A stretch of DNA of 64,000 bases from Carallia brachiata (Eukaryota; Streptophyta; Magnoliopsida; Malpighiales; Rhizophoraceae), in assembly GCA_021464245.1 (NCBI GenBank), contig JADCRB010000002.1, positions 5,534,014 to 5,598,013 of the forward strand, given 5' to 3'. Below the pieces are notes generated by a model that was not told the origin of the DNA, searched no databases, and saw only the letters and a list, made by a program, of their open reading frames with translations. Below, one piece after another: positions 39,274-51,862 of the stretch. The translations under genes were made by a program, and so were the position numbers. Numbering within the stretch: the first letter of the stretch is position 1; each line of letters opens with the position of its first letter.

Positions 39274-39285
39274 TGGTATCAGAGC
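39274..39285 (+). other. Primer-binding site (tRNA-iMet)
   Basis: TGGTATCAGAGC directly after the 5' LTR is complementary to the 3' end of plant initiator tRNA-Met. This is the usual primer for Copia minus-strand synthesis. Confidence 0.9.
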
Positions 39286-39376
39286 ATAGTCTTTAAATTG
39301 CCAATTTCACCATTTAGAGTATATCCATGACTTCTCTTCAACCAATGTGTCACCTTAAGGGGGATAATCTTTTTAG

Positions 39377-39654
39377 CTAGGATGCACGGACACGGACACG
39401 GGACACGGACACGACAAGACACGACACGGATACGGGGACACGGAAATTTTAAAAAAATTAAGACACGGACACGGCGTAGACACGACTATAAAATATATTA
39501 AATATTATATATATATATATATATATATTTATGTATGTAATTTAAATATTTTTAATAAATTTAAAATTTTTTTCTACGTATAGTACATAATAATAATTAT
39601 GATAATATTTTATTATGTACCTTGTATTTTATTCATAATTTTTTTAAAAAATAC

Positions 39655-39691
<37 letters not shown>

Positions 39692-40037
39692 ATAATAAAA
39701 TATTTAAGCAAATAATATATATGTGTGTATAATATATTAATTAAAATATCAATTACATATAAAAGTATCTGACACGTTATTTAAGCAAATAATATATATG
39801 TGTGTATAATGTACTAATTAAAATATTAAATACATATAAAAGTATCTGACACGTGTATTAGAAGTGTCTGACACGTGAATTAGAAGTGTCCAACACGCGT
39901 GTCCGATTTTTTTTTTTTTTTATTGGACACGTTTCGAAGTGTCCGACACATGTCCGAAGAGTGTCAGGTGAGTGTCGTGTTCGACATGTGTGTCCGACAC
40001 GGACACTCACCATTTTAGAAGTGTCCATGTATCCTAG
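39377..40037. mobile_element. 661-bp hAT-type MITE inserted in the Copia gag region
   Basis: The ends are inverted: CTAGGATGCACGGACAC on the left, and CTAGGATACATGGACAC when the right end is complemented. It is flanked by a perfect 8-bp target duplication CTTTTTAG (39369-39376 and 40038-40045). The left half has GGACACG repeats, and the middle has TG and AT dinucleotide tracts. A related copy is at 54297-55126. The 8-bp duplication points to hAT transposase. Confidence 0.85.
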
Positions 40038-40204
40038 CTTTTTAGACCCCTCATTTTCGATGATACAAACTTTAGCTATTAGAAAAATAAAATGACCATG
40101 TATCTTCAAAGTTATAATCATGTTGTTTGGCCAGTTATCTCCCAAAGTCTTAAAAGAATCGCCAAAATAAAAAATGGAGTCATTGTGGACAAACTCGAAA
40201 GTAA

Positions 40205-40915
40205 GTACACCCCCATCAATTCAAAAGTCAAATGCTTGCTCTATTGTGCCCTAACACCTAAGGAATATAGTTGTATCCTTTCCTATCCGTCAGTAAAAGA
40301 AATATAAGATACCCTTATTATGACATGAGAGAACCACTTGTGTCAAAGATAATAGGATTAATATTTTTCTGTATGAATATGAATTATTTGAAATGGATAA
40401 TGGTGAAAATATTACTGATATGTATTCCAAATTTACTAAAATTGTTAATCTTTTGAGAAATCTTGGAAGAAAGATTGATAATGCAAGGTTTGTCAAAAAA
40501 TTATTAAGGTCCCTTCTAAAATTATGGGATACAAAAGCTATTGCAATCTCAAAGTCAAATGATCTAAATACATTGCAGTTGAACGAGTTGGTGAGTTCAC
40601 TACTCACCTACGAGATGACATACAAAAAGAGAATTGCAGAAAAAAAGAAAGGTACGGCATTCAAATCCTCTACCTCGACTAGAAAAGAAGTCTGAAATGA
40701 TGATGATAAGGTAGACGATAACGATTGCTCATTCAATGAGCGAGACCAAGAAGAGTTCGTGATGCTTGCATAAAAGTTCTCAAATTTTTTAGGAAAAAAA
40801 AATAATTTGGCTAAAAAGCCACTCAAACTTACCTCAAAGGTGAAAGTTAAAAGAAGGAGATTGTTTATTATGAATGTAAGAAATCAAGACATACTGCAAT
40901 CAATTATCCGAATAA
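40205..40915 (+). pseudogene. Copia gag remnant
   Basis: Fragments of the retrotransposon gag/UBN2 domain are readable, including CALTPKEYSCILSYPSVKEI and a helical stretch FTKIVNLLRNLGRKIDNARF (about 40428-40490). Next to the end is a damaged CCHC zinc knuckle (YECKKSRHTAINYP, near 40870-40911) in which two of the cysteines are changed to tyrosine. Several stops and frameshifts interrupt it, and the hAT-type MITE lies upstream within the same original frame. Confidence 0.7.
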
Positions 40916-41849
40916 AGAACTGAAAAGAAGAAGACAACTAAGAAAGCTTACAAAGCTACTTGGGATGATTGTAGCGATTCAGACGACGAGTCCTCCAATG
41001 ACGAAGCCAGCTACATGTGCTTCATGGGAAAAGATAATGAGGTAAACTCTAACTTACTCGTGTGATGATAATGAGATGATGAATATGCTTGAACAAATGA
41101 ATAAAGAAATGTTCAAGTAAGCAGCCAAATTTAGTGATCTCAATAGCCGCTTCAAAGCAATGAAAATTGAGAATGAGATCCTAAAACGTGAAAATGAATC
41201 ACTTAAAAAAGAAAGTGAAGATTCACAAAAAGCACACAATGTTGCTTTAAACAATCTAAAAGAGGAAATCTTCACCTTAGAAAGAAAATGAAGATCTCTG
41301 AACTTCTCTTTTAAAGTTTGTTAAGGGAAAGAAAAGTTTGATTCATTCATTGGATACCATAAGCCACTCAATGATAAAGCTGGATTGAGTTTTCACTCAC
41401 ATAAAACCCAAACTGAGGCTGATAATACAAATGTATAAGCATCCACTTCTAAAAGCAACAATCATGTATTTATATATTCTCATTCATCATGATACTATAA
41501 TATACCTCACGATTCAATTAGACAATCATCGTGGCATGATCATTCATCACAAAAAACACCAATTTATGATACATCTAAACCATCTTCGTATGTATATAGG
41601 CTTCATATGCATAACTTTATTCGAGCATCTTAGACATTCATTCTCTTAAGAAAAATATCATGTTTGATGTTATTATTGTAATGATTTTGGTCCTATGATT
41701 CATGCCTGTAACATTAAAAAAGGTGTAAGGAATTCTTATAGGGGTGTAAAATGTGCTGAAACTAACCCAAAAGGACCCTAAAAAATCTAAATACCGAAAA
41801 TTACATAAATTTTATGCAGATACATTTGAAAAGTCAATTGAAGAAAAAC

Positions 41850-44800
41850 AAGTAGTACTTAGACAATGGATGTTCAAAACATATGACCGGCAACGCTGAA
41901 GACTTCATTTCGCTCAAAACCACTGATGGGCACAAGATAACATTCGAAGATAATTCCAAAGGTAAAATAATTGACATTGAAAAAGCTAATAAGGGAAATT
42001 CTCCAATCATTAATAATGTTTCTCTGGTCGATGGTCTAAAACATAATTTGCTTAGTGTCAATCAACTTTATGATAGCAGCTACAAAGTCTCATTTGAGCC
42101 CAATACTCATGTTATTTCAAATTCAAAACAAACGAGACATTGTTTGTTGCCAATAGATGTGAGAATGTATATGCTATCGATTTTTACTCTCTTTATAACC
42201 AAAATGTTAAGTGTTTTGCCTCTATGAGTGAAAAATCGTGGATATGGCATAGACGTTTAAGCATACAAGTATGAAACAGTTGTCCAAATTGAATAAACAT
42301 GACCTCATGGATGGATTACCCAAGCTTAAATTTGAGAAAGAGAAACTATGTGATTCTTGCCAAATAAAAAAAAATAGGTAAAAAGCTCTTTTAAGAGCAA
42401 AAAGGTATTGTCCACCTTCATACCTCTTCAATTATTGCATATGAATCTTTTTGGCCCATCTAGAGTCTCTACATTATGCAGTAAGCATTATGCATTTGTC
42501 ATAGTAGATGATTATATTAGATTTGCATGGGTGTTGTTTCTTGCTCACAAGGAAGAGGCATTTGAGGCCTTTGAAAGGCTTTGCAAACAATTGCAAGTTG
42601 AGGAGGGGTGTTTTGTTACTTCAATTAGAAGTGATCATAGAGGAGAATTTGAGAATGAGAGTTTCAAAAAATTTTGCATTGCCCAAAGAATTTCGCATAA
42701 AATTTTTTGGCTTCAAGAATGCCTCAACAAAATAGGGTAGCCGAACACAAAAATAGAACCATGCAATAGATGGCTAAAACTATGCTTAACGAGTTTAGAT
42801 TGCCTAAATATTTTTGGGTAGAAGATATCCATATGGTATGTTATGTGTCAAATCAGGTTTTATTCCATTATTTACTCAAAGAAACTCCTTACAAACTTTG
42901 GAATGGGAGAAAGCAACAAATTAATTATTTCAAGGTATTTGGATGCAAGTGTTTCATATTAAATACTAAAGACACTCTTGAAAAATTTGATTTGAAGGCC
43001 GATGAAGGTATCTTCCTAGGATATTATTCTACTAGCAACGCATATAGAGTTTCAATAAAAGATCATTAGTACTAGAAGAGTTCATACATAGCATTTTGAT
43101 TAAACAAACCCCTTTAAATTGAGAAAAGAAGATTCTTTAGATGATACAGTTATCAATAAGGAAGTGAGCTCCAATGATACAATAGGCAAGGAAACACAAA
43201 ATGTCTCTAGCATTGAAATTAAGCAATCTAAAGCTAGCACTTCCAACTTGAAAAATTCAAAAAAATTGAAAAATGTTATTCAAAATTGCTAAGAAAATAA
43301 AAATATGCTAGTAAATCATTTCAAGATCAAATTATTGGTAATGTTTCTAACCCCTTTAGAATTAGATCATTTAGAAACATGAACACTAACTTTGCCCTCA
43401 TTTCTCAAATAGAGCCTAACAATGTAGAAGATGCAATTGAATGATGAGTGTTGGGTGCATGCCATAGGAGGATGAGTTAAAACAATTTGAGAAAAATCAA
43501 GTGTGGACACTAGTTCCAAGACCTTAGCGACCATAAAATCATAGTTACCAAATGAGTGTTTCGCAACAAACTGGATGAGAGTGGAAAAATAGTGAGAAAC
43601 AAAGTAAGACTAGTGGTGAAGGGTTAAAATTAAGACAAAAAGATAGATTACGATGAGACCTTTATACTTATGGCTAGATTAGAAGTCATTCGCATTTTGC
43701 TTGCATATGCATCCTGCTTGCATATACATCCTGCTTGCATATTACTCTATATCAAATGGATGTGAAAAGTATGTTTTTAACGGCTATATTATTGAAGAAG
43801 TATATGTTGAGCAACCCCCAAGTTTTGAAAGCACAAAATTCCTGGATCATGTCTTTAAGCTTTTAAAGCCTTATACGGTTTAAAACAAACTCCTCAAGTT
43901 TGGTACGAGTGTCTTAGCTCATTTTTTTATAGAGAAAGGATTCTTAAAAAGTAAGGTAGAAACTACATTATTCACAAAAGAGAAAATTAAAGATTTTTTA
44001 ATTGTGCAAATTTATGTGGATGATATTATTTTTGGTGCTACTAACAACACTTTGTGCAATGAATTTACTTCTCAAATGGAGAAGGAATTCAAAATGAGTA
44101 TGATGGGAAAACTTAGTTGCTTACTAGGCTTGTAAATCAAGTAAAGTAAGAATGGAATTCTAATTAATGAAACTAAGTACACGAAAGAAATTTTAAAGAA
44201 GTTTGGAATAAAAGATCCAAGCCCTGTGGAACTCTGATTCCAACCTTCACTAAGCTCGATAAGGATGAAAACGGTAAGATGGTAGATAAAAACAATACCG
44301 ACGTCTGATCGAAAGCCTTCTTTACCTTATTACTAGTAAGCGTAATTTTATGTTTGCAATATGTTTGTGTGCACATTTCCAATCATCACTTAGAGAGTCT
44401 CATTTAATTGTGTTAAAAAGGATACTCCACTATATCAAAGGGTCTACCTGTTTTTGCCTATGATATCCTAGAAGTGAGTCATTTAATTTTGTTGGTTAAT
44501 CGGACTCGGATTGGGCCGGTGATAGACTTAATAGAAAAAGTACCACTGATAATTGCCAATTTTTAGGAAATACATTAGTCTCATGGTTTAGTAGAAAACA
44601 ATATTTCGTAGCACTTCCTACAACCAAAGCTGAATACTTTGCCGTAGGCAGTTGTTGTTTGCAAATTTTTTGATCAAATAAACCCCTTTGGACTTCAAAT
44701 TACGTTTTTCTCGAATTCCCATTTTGTACGACAATACTAGTGTTATAAACCTTCCAAAAAATCTCATTCATCATGCTAGAACTAAGCATATAGACTTTAA

Positions 44801-44960
44801 ACATCATTTCATTGGTGATCATGTGCTCAAAGGGGATATTGTTCTTGAGTTTGTCAAGACAAACAATCAACTTGCAGGCATCTTTATTAAGCCATTAAGT
44901 GAAGATAGGTTTGTTAGCATTAGAGAGCATTTGGGTATAGTTGATATGTCGTTGACATAG
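41850..44960 (+). pseudogene. Copia pol remnant (protease, integrase, RT, RNase H)
   Basis: Protease: LDNGCSKHMTG (about 41863-41890), where the usual Asp-Ser-Gly is Asp-Asn-Gly and the preceding Trp codon is a stop. The GAG-pre-integrase zinc region lies around 42240-42370. The integrase core at 42408-42740 has FVIVDDY and SDHRGEFENESF, continuing with damage to about 43070. Reverse transcriptase at about 43490-44140 includes QMDVK and the catalytic QIYVDDIIFG (about 44004-44033). RNase H has DRLNRKSTTDNCQFLGNTLV (near 44521-44580) and TKAEYFAVGS, then a frameshift, then NLPKNLIHHARTKHIDFKHH (to about 44810). More than a dozen stops and shifts rule out function. Tandem duplications of 19 bases (about 43700-43740) and about 44 bases (44918-44990) add to the damage. 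Confidence 0.82.
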
Positions 44961-45649
44961 CATTAGAGAGCGTTTGGGTATAGTTGACAGGTCGTAGGCT
45001 CTCAGTCATAAATTTTTACTACATATTCTTTTATTTGTTGCCTCTATTTTTCTTTCTTAAAAAAAAAAAAAGGCATTGCATGTTCTATCATTTAATCCTA
45101 CATGCTCACTTGTTTCTCGAATCTTACATTCATTTATATATGCTTGGTTAAGCATTGGCCAATCTATTTTTAAGTTGCCTTGGTCAACGTTGTTTTTTGT
45201 TATTTTTTATAGCAATCAATTCTCTCACATACACATTATAAGACATATCCTATTTTTCTTTATAGAATTTTGCTGAATAGTATTTTTTTGTATTTTTTTT
45301 ATAAAAAAAAGAAGAAGAAAATCGGTTTTGCACTATACCAAAGGTTGACCCGATGATCTTTTATATTTTTTGTCCCCTCGTTTTGGACCACAAATGAAAT
45401 TTTTTTTTTTGCAAATTACATAGACTAGTATGGGATAATTTTATAGGTAATTCTTTTACAGCCTGTTTAGTCTACTCTCTTTAGTACTTTTTACTCTTAC
45501 TTGGGAAACTTTTTTTAAAATTCTTCATCTTCAGAAATTTCTCTTTAGGCACACAAAAAATAATTTCCCATTAGGCTTACTCATCTCTTGCTATAAATTA
45601 TGATGTCTTATTTTGGTTCTCTGCATCTTTGAGCTTCTACGTTTATCAC

Positions 45650-45912
45650 AATGAAGTGAAAAAATTCATCTTCTGAGCCAAACCCCTCTACAGCCAGAAC
45701 CTACCGTAAAATAAAACCAAGCACTAAACCACGAGCATCAATTTGCAAACAAGTGACTCCTATGTCAACCCTCCATATTTCAGATAGTTCAACTCAATCT
45801 CCTATCACTACACATACTTCGGATTCCTCCACCCTATCCAAGAAAGTATCCTCCTTCTTTGCCTTCGATGGCAACGATCTAGCATATCATGGATTTGTGT
45901 CAGGTAGTTGAA
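45650..45912 (+). other. Remnant of an extra 3' open frame in the Copia element
   Basis: Between RNase H and the 3' LTR, after an ATG at 45652 that is soon followed by a stop, a Ser/Thr-rich frame is readable (for example SDSSTQSPITTHTSDSSTLS). SIRE-type elements often carry an extra, env-like or unknown frame at this place. Too little remains to assign it. Confidence 0.35.
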
Positions 45913-46299
45913 GACGTAAAATCTCTCTAGCTAACAATGTTTGGACTTAGTGACAACCTAGATATTTTACACGATAATTTTGATTCATGGGCTACCAACA
46001 TAAATAATTTACTCGTTTCAAGGTTTCCCTTTTTGAGGATCCCAAAGGAAAAAAGATGATGGCGATTAAATTTATTTTTTTATTTAATTCCCTTTTTATA
46101 TCTCTTTGATTTAATTCCCTTTCTATATCTTGCTAGTCTTCATAGATTCTAATGTTATATCTTTTATGCTTGGTGGTATCTCTTTTATATGGTACAAGTG
46201 CTTAAGATATTTCTTTTCCTTTGCATACTCTTATTTGATTATTTTTTTGTCTATGTGCATGGAATAAGAGGGAGATTATATGTTTTTGTTGTCATCATT

Positions 46300-46313
46300 A
46301 AAAGGGGGGAGAG
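46300..46313 (+). other. Polypurine tract of the Copia element
   Basis: AAAAGGGGGGAGAG directly precedes the TG of the 3' LTR, as expected for the plus-strand primer. Confidence 0.85.
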
Positions 46314-49086
46314 TGTTCATCGTGTGGTCTTACTTACTGTTTTGATGAAGCCAACAAATTGATTTTATTCATTCCTATTATTATTATTGATTTCATTGAT
46401 TTATTATTTGCAAGGATATATTAAATAAATGGTAATAAATACTTGAAGATCAATTCACTAAATTCCTTGCTCGATGATTATCCATTGCCATTAAATTGTA
46501 CTGGCCATGAATACTTAGTTCCATATGGAAATCAAACTTCCTAAATTGGTGGATTCTTCAATTGATGGGCCAACCATGCAAAATCACCGTGTGCCTTGAG
46601 GAAGCCATGCAAATTTCATGTGTCAACCAAAGGGAATATGTGCCTAAAGAACAAATATAAAATGTCAACCATTCATGGAATGTGTTGGCCATGCACTTGA
46701 AGACATCAATCTGTGCTAACCATGAGATGACTAGCAGAACCTTCCTTTTTTGCATAAGCCATTGTGGAAACTATCTTTATGGATTTGATTTGTCTACGTC
46801 AACTATTGACAACCATGCAGCAAAATATACATGGGTACTTGATTGACTCACTAATAGCCAAGGAAACTTTTCAAATCTATGAATAATTTCTTATGCCAGC
46901 CTCGTGTCAGAATAAAATTGATTCTTTCCAACAAATCAATTGATCATCATCTTTAATGCTACTCCAACAACTTACTCCCTTACACCTATAAATAGGTGCA
47001 CAAGCCCCCAAAACAATACATCCCTAGGAGAAGCTTCATTTGAGAAATTAGTCTTGGAGAAATTGTTTGTATTGTTATTTAGTGAGAAAAAAAAAGAAGT
47101 GCTTAAGTGAGTGGTTTATGTTGTGAGTGTGTGAAGTGTTGGAAAATTCACACCTCATGCATACATTAAGAAATTGTTACTAAGTGTGAATTCATGTTTT
47201 GATGATGAGTGTTTTGATAATGAGCTATGAACCAATTTAATATAAGTACAAGTGAATTTCATTTGTATGTTCTTCAAGTATACAATTCAGGTTCAAGAAG
47301 TCCAAAGAGGTATACATATGGCATCTTATACGTGTATGGAATAGAAAGATCACATTGGCCTTATTAAGCTATTATCTTACAAAGACAACACAAGAGCAAA
47401 TCTGTTTGGGCAGATTCTAGGTACCAAACTCACTCACTTGAGATATATTTTGGGCCTAAAATATATACAGTTTTGCAAACTATACATCTAGTTTCAAATG
47501 AGATTGGTTGTGCAATTTTTTGAGGCCTAGAGAAAAACTTATGAATTTTATACCAAGAGGGTGCAAGCTGTCAAGAACCTTCAGTGCACATAGAGTGAAT
47601 TGCAACGGCTGCCTAGAAGAGCACACGACGAATTTGAATGCGAAATTTTGTGTGTAGATTCCCTGTTCTGTCTATTAATCAATGCAAAAATAATCACGTC
47701 AAAATTTAAAACCATCTGCAAGATATTAATGTTCAACTAAAAATGTACTGACTGTCTGACGGAACTTTAACGTCTGTATTTCAATATTTATTTGATTATA
47801 CTAAACTCATTTAAAAATAGTCAAATTTGGTGGGTAGAGAGCTCTGAAAGTCTACTAAATAAAAAAAAACGAATCACAATTTTTCAAGTTGTCTGTGTCA
47901 AGTTATAGCTATTCTACCAAAAGGTGTCATATGAGGAAATCAATGCAAAGGTGTCAAAAAGAAAACAACAAGTATGCATGTGCAACCCATGACAACGGTT
48001 CTAAAAGTTGCTAGCCTATCTTGCAACTACTTATACATCACTTGAAGATGTTTTAAAAGTGAAGAAAAATATACTTAAGTATTGTACAATCTCTCTTAAG
48101 GCAAAAAGTTTCTTTGCTCTAAGTGCTTTTATTGTAAAACTAGCATTCAGACTAATAAGTTTCATTTGTATTGTAATACATTGTGAGAATAGGTGAGAGC
48201 TCTCAAGTGAGACTTGTGAGAATCATCTTGTAAGGAGTTAAGTTAAACTCCAAGAAGGAAAACCTAAAAGAAAATGGAAAGTGGTGTTGGCAAGTGGTAC
48301 TTATGCAACAACCGATTTGAAGGCGGACACAAGGGTGTTTACGGTGTTTTCTGTAAACTGTACGGTGGTGATAGGTGCGCTCAAAGGCATCCTATAGTTG
48401 AACTCTCGAGAATCTCCAAGAGAGGGATTATTGAGAAGACCAAGGACGTAGCCATTTAGTAAACCTTGTAAAAATCGGTATTATATTTCTTTCAATCTGT
48501 TGTTTCCATTCATTTGCAAAGTTTTATTTGAAAATTTTTATTTGTGAAGCCTATGCACCCCCGTCTAGACTTCATCGAAGGGACCAACATGAAGTTATAA
48601 AAGGCAAAAAAAATAAGAGCAAGAGAGTTTTAATCTAAAATGTAAGCTCGTGTGTATTGTAAAAAGGTCGTGGACCTTATAGTGTAATTGTTCTCCTCCT
48701 AATTGAGGAGTTCAATAGTGAAATTGAAAAATTTTCAAGGAGAAAGGCCTTGAAGAGAAGACATATGAATAAGAGTTCCAAACCTCTATAAATCGTTGTA
48801 TCTCGCTACTCTCTTCATACTCTTTTATTTTGTTATTATGCATACACCAAGACAATTTTTCTTTTCTTATTTCATATTATAAAGTTCTAATTCGCTCTTT
48901 ATTTTTGATTTCTTATTTACTATCTATAATTATTTTATTGTCTTAAGTACACTCGATCTAAATATTTATTTATCTATTGCATCATATTTTATTATTATCA
49001 TGCTTATTTTTTACGCTTGCAAGCTTTAGTATTGTGTCATTCGATTACTCAATTTACCCCCTCTTGGGCACCTTTTGGGACCAACA
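46314..49086 (+). repeat. 3' LTR of the Copia element, interrupted
   Basis: It begins TGTTCATCGTG and ends CACCTTTTGGGACCAACA. Without the nested insertion and its target duplication (1458 bases) it is about 1315 bp, close to the 1302-bp 5' LTR. Confidence 0.85.
47137..48589 (+). mobile_element. Nested solo LTR with 5-bp target duplication
   Basis: 1453 bp beginning TGTTGG and ending CCAACA, flanked by TGAAG on both sides (47132-47136 and 48590-48594). The flanks of the 3' LTR resume exactly where the 5' LTR shows no insertion (between GTGTGAAG and TTATAAAAG-like sequence). No internal coding region or primer-binding site is present, so it is what remains after LTR-LTR recombination of a second LTR element. 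Its sequence differs from the host LTR. Confidence 0.85.
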
Positions 49087-49091
49087 CTGTG

Positions 49092-50289
49092 AACCCTGCG
49101 AGCGTTGCTCTTCCCATTTATGTAAGTTTGGGGTTTTGCCCTTTAAAGTTCATTACGCTCTTTACAGTATCTTTGGATTTGCTTTGCATTTCTTTGTTAA
49201 CATTTTACAGACTAATTACTAACTTTTTTTTTTGTGTGTGTTCAAAAGTATTTTTAATTACACTACTGGCGAGAACTTGATAGTGAGTCAACATATTTTC
49301 ATGCATTTGGTCTAATTTTGGATTTTCTTAATAGTCACTCTGTTCGGCCATAAATGCTAGAAGTACTAATATCTAGAATTTGAAGTGAGTGAGGGCAAAC
49401 TGGCATTAAAAATTTTTTTTTATTTTTTTTAAGAAACAGTGATATAAATAAGAAAATAATATTATTTAGTAATAAATAATAACTTACACAAAAATATTAT
49501 TTTAATATACAAAAACTTCTAATTTAAAAAAGAAACAAGGCGGGAGCAAAAGGTAAAAAATAAAATTTAGTGGGAGCAAAATAAAAATTTTTGTGAGAGG
49601 AAAATTATAAATTTAAGTTTTTTCATTCCACTTTTTCAATGGTGGCAATTGAGAGGGACAAAATATAAATTTAAAGGGAGCAATTAACTAAATCTATATA
49701 AAGTGTACAATTTTTTTTGATTTGAGGATGGGCAAAGTCCATATGGATCCGCCAATAGAAGTACAGTACTGAGTTCCAAATTTGGTAATTAGGACCACAA
49801 TCAGTAATCCTAACCTAGACCCATAAGTAGGATGTTTAACATCTTTGCAATACTTTTTTTTATTGTCAAAAACAAAATGGTATTTTTACATATTAAAGTT
49901 TACTATATTGTTAATTTTTGTTTCACTCATCAATCTAATTTTTTAGGTTAAATGATTTCATCATACGGTATAAAATTTTTTTCAATTGAGAGATTTTGAA
50001 TCCAAAATACCTTCTTTTTTTTTTTTTTTAGACAACATATTAAAATTTAATATATGATTCATTATTAGAGACTTGGCCATAAAAAAGAAGTTTTTAAGAC
50101 AAATTATTTCTTGATAATATAACTTTGAAGAAAAATTTTATACAACATTTTTGGATTTGACTTCTCTTTCATTTAAGCATTAAACTTTCAACTAACCTAA
50201 AAAGCTTTTTTATTTTGAATTCTTCACGGATATGCACTCCAATTAATTCCTTGGGTGCAATTGTCATACTATTTACAATAAGTTAAAGT
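49092..50289. other. Intergenic; no supported gene
   Basis: The sequence after the Copia element is first moderately AT-rich (49092-49250), then strongly AT-rich. No reading frame or element ends were recognised. Confidence 0.4.
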
Positions 50290-51365
50290 TCATATATATT
50301 AGAAACCATTCCTTCTAAAAACTTAAGCTTTTAGTACGTTTTGAGACTCATAGTCATTATTTGACATGGTATTAGAGTTTGGTTTATCACTCTTATCTGC
50401 ACTCTTAATTTGACCATTTCTATGATTTGGTCCGTTTCATTCTAGTTTTATTGTGTTACGTACTAATCGGGCCAAGCATGTGTCAAGAGAGTGTGTTAAA
50501 AAACATAATATCTCATATTGATTAAAATAACTCCATAATACTACTTATAATGATTTTGAACTTCTCATACTTTCAGTTTAAGCTTTTAGAAGGAATTAAG
50601 GCTCATTGTCATTATTTGAAAAACCTTAAAGTATTGGGAATGTAGGTCCTTATCACTTATAAGTTGCTTACTCGAACCCTGTTCAGATTTCTTCCTATTG
50701 ATAGGCTCTCTCGTTTTCAACAAATGGTATTAGAGCTGATGGTTCAGTAAAAGGACAAGTATGACAGCGCACGTTAGTTCCTATGGATGCTGCATCTGCA
50801 TAATCCATTTTAGTTCTTGAAGTATTTGGCAAGGTGATGACACCAGATTAAAGAGTCCCACTCTCAACTGCTCGCTATTAGGCTTGATAGAGTGGTGCGT
50901 ATTTAAGTAGAGCAAGCCCGATGTGGAGAGACTCACACTTGAAGGAGAATTGTTAGGATTTCATGCCTAAATTGTTGTGCTAAAATATCTCACATCGGAA
51001 AAGGAAAGGAAAAAATATGCAACTTGTAAGTGATAATGACTCATATTCTCAATACTTTAAGATTTTTTCAAATAATGACAATGACCCTCAAAACCTATCA
51101 AAAGTTTAAACTATTAGAAGAGACTCAGAATATTAATCATATATTTACTTTAACACGCCCCCTCGTACGGAAACCCAATGGGCTGAAAGCGTGAATAAAA
51201 GACATACCCACTATATCTATAGAAATTCATAATTAAATGTAAGGGTAGTCGAATTCAAGCACAAAACCACTTGATTATAAAACTCTGATATCATATTAGA
51301 AGCCATTCCTTCTAAAAGTTTAAGCTTTTGGCAGGTTTTGAGACACATAATTATTATTTGACAAT
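50290..51365. mobile_element. Cluster of small TRIM-like LTR fragments in both orientations
   Basis: A segment ending TTATTTGACA before TGGTATTAGAG (50367) and a similar segment ending at about 51364 look like LTR ends. A second primer-binding-like site, TGGTATTAGAGC (50726-50737), is followed after about 210 bases by a purine stretch and TGTTAGGATTTC (50951), as in a very short LTR element. The block 50600-50665 is repeated inverted at about 51018-51085. No coding sequence is present. Borders are approximate. Confidence 0.45.
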
Positions 51366-51683
51366 ATAGTATATGCAAAATATGTAAACTTGGGATTGAG
51401 TGTTTGAGGAAAAAGCACCTACCAAAAATTTTAGAAAAATTTCAAAAAAAAAAAGAAGAAGAAATTGTATATATGGAACGGGAATGACGAGAACGGTGAT
51501 AGCAAATGATACATAAAATTTAGGTTAAATGTAGCTCTCCATTAATTTTATTTGGTAACCAAATTCCTATATTTCGTATCCATTTCAAAGTAAAAAATTA
51601 AAATTTCCCTTTTGATATAAGATTTCTAAATTGATAAAATTCACTTGATGTTATCAGCGTATATAACATTAAGTACTTATCAA

Positions 51684-51696
51684 GGGGGGGGGGGGG
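51684..51696 (+). repeat. G13 homopolymer
   Basis: Thirteen consecutive G in otherwise AT-rich sequence. It is prone to slippage and to sequencing error. Confidence 0.9.
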
Positions 51697-51862
51697 TGGG
51701 AACATATCTAACATAAAAGTGAACATAAGAGTGTTGCTCAAGAATAACAATATTGAGTTTCTCAATCATTTATCTCAAGATTAGTCCCTTCCATTTTTTG
51801 GAGGGGGCGTATTTTTCAGGGTCTAATTAATGACCCATTGGAAATAAAAACATAATTCAAAT

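Larger units (their letters stand above)
37970..49086 (+). mobile_element. SIRE-type Copia LTR retrotransposon, defective, with nested insertions
   Basis: The two LTRs begin TGTT and end GGGACCAACA. The 5' LTR is followed by a primer-binding site complementary to initiator tRNA-Met, and the 3' LTR is preceded by a purine tract. Between them gag and pol fragments lie in Copia order (protease, integrase, reverse transcriptase, RNase H) on the plus strand, broken by many stops and frameshifts. Integrase wording such as SIRSDHRGEFENESF and the long LTRs fit the SIRE/Maximus lineage. Candidate target sites CCTTG (37965-37969) and CTGTG (49087-49091) do not match well, so no target duplication is claimed. 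A MITE sits in gag and a solo LTR in the 3' LTR. Confidence 0.88.

Noticed and set aside
39385..39480. Short repeats resembling a CRISPR array
   Set aside because: The GGACACG units are irregular, have no spacers, and belong to a MITE in a plant nuclear genome.
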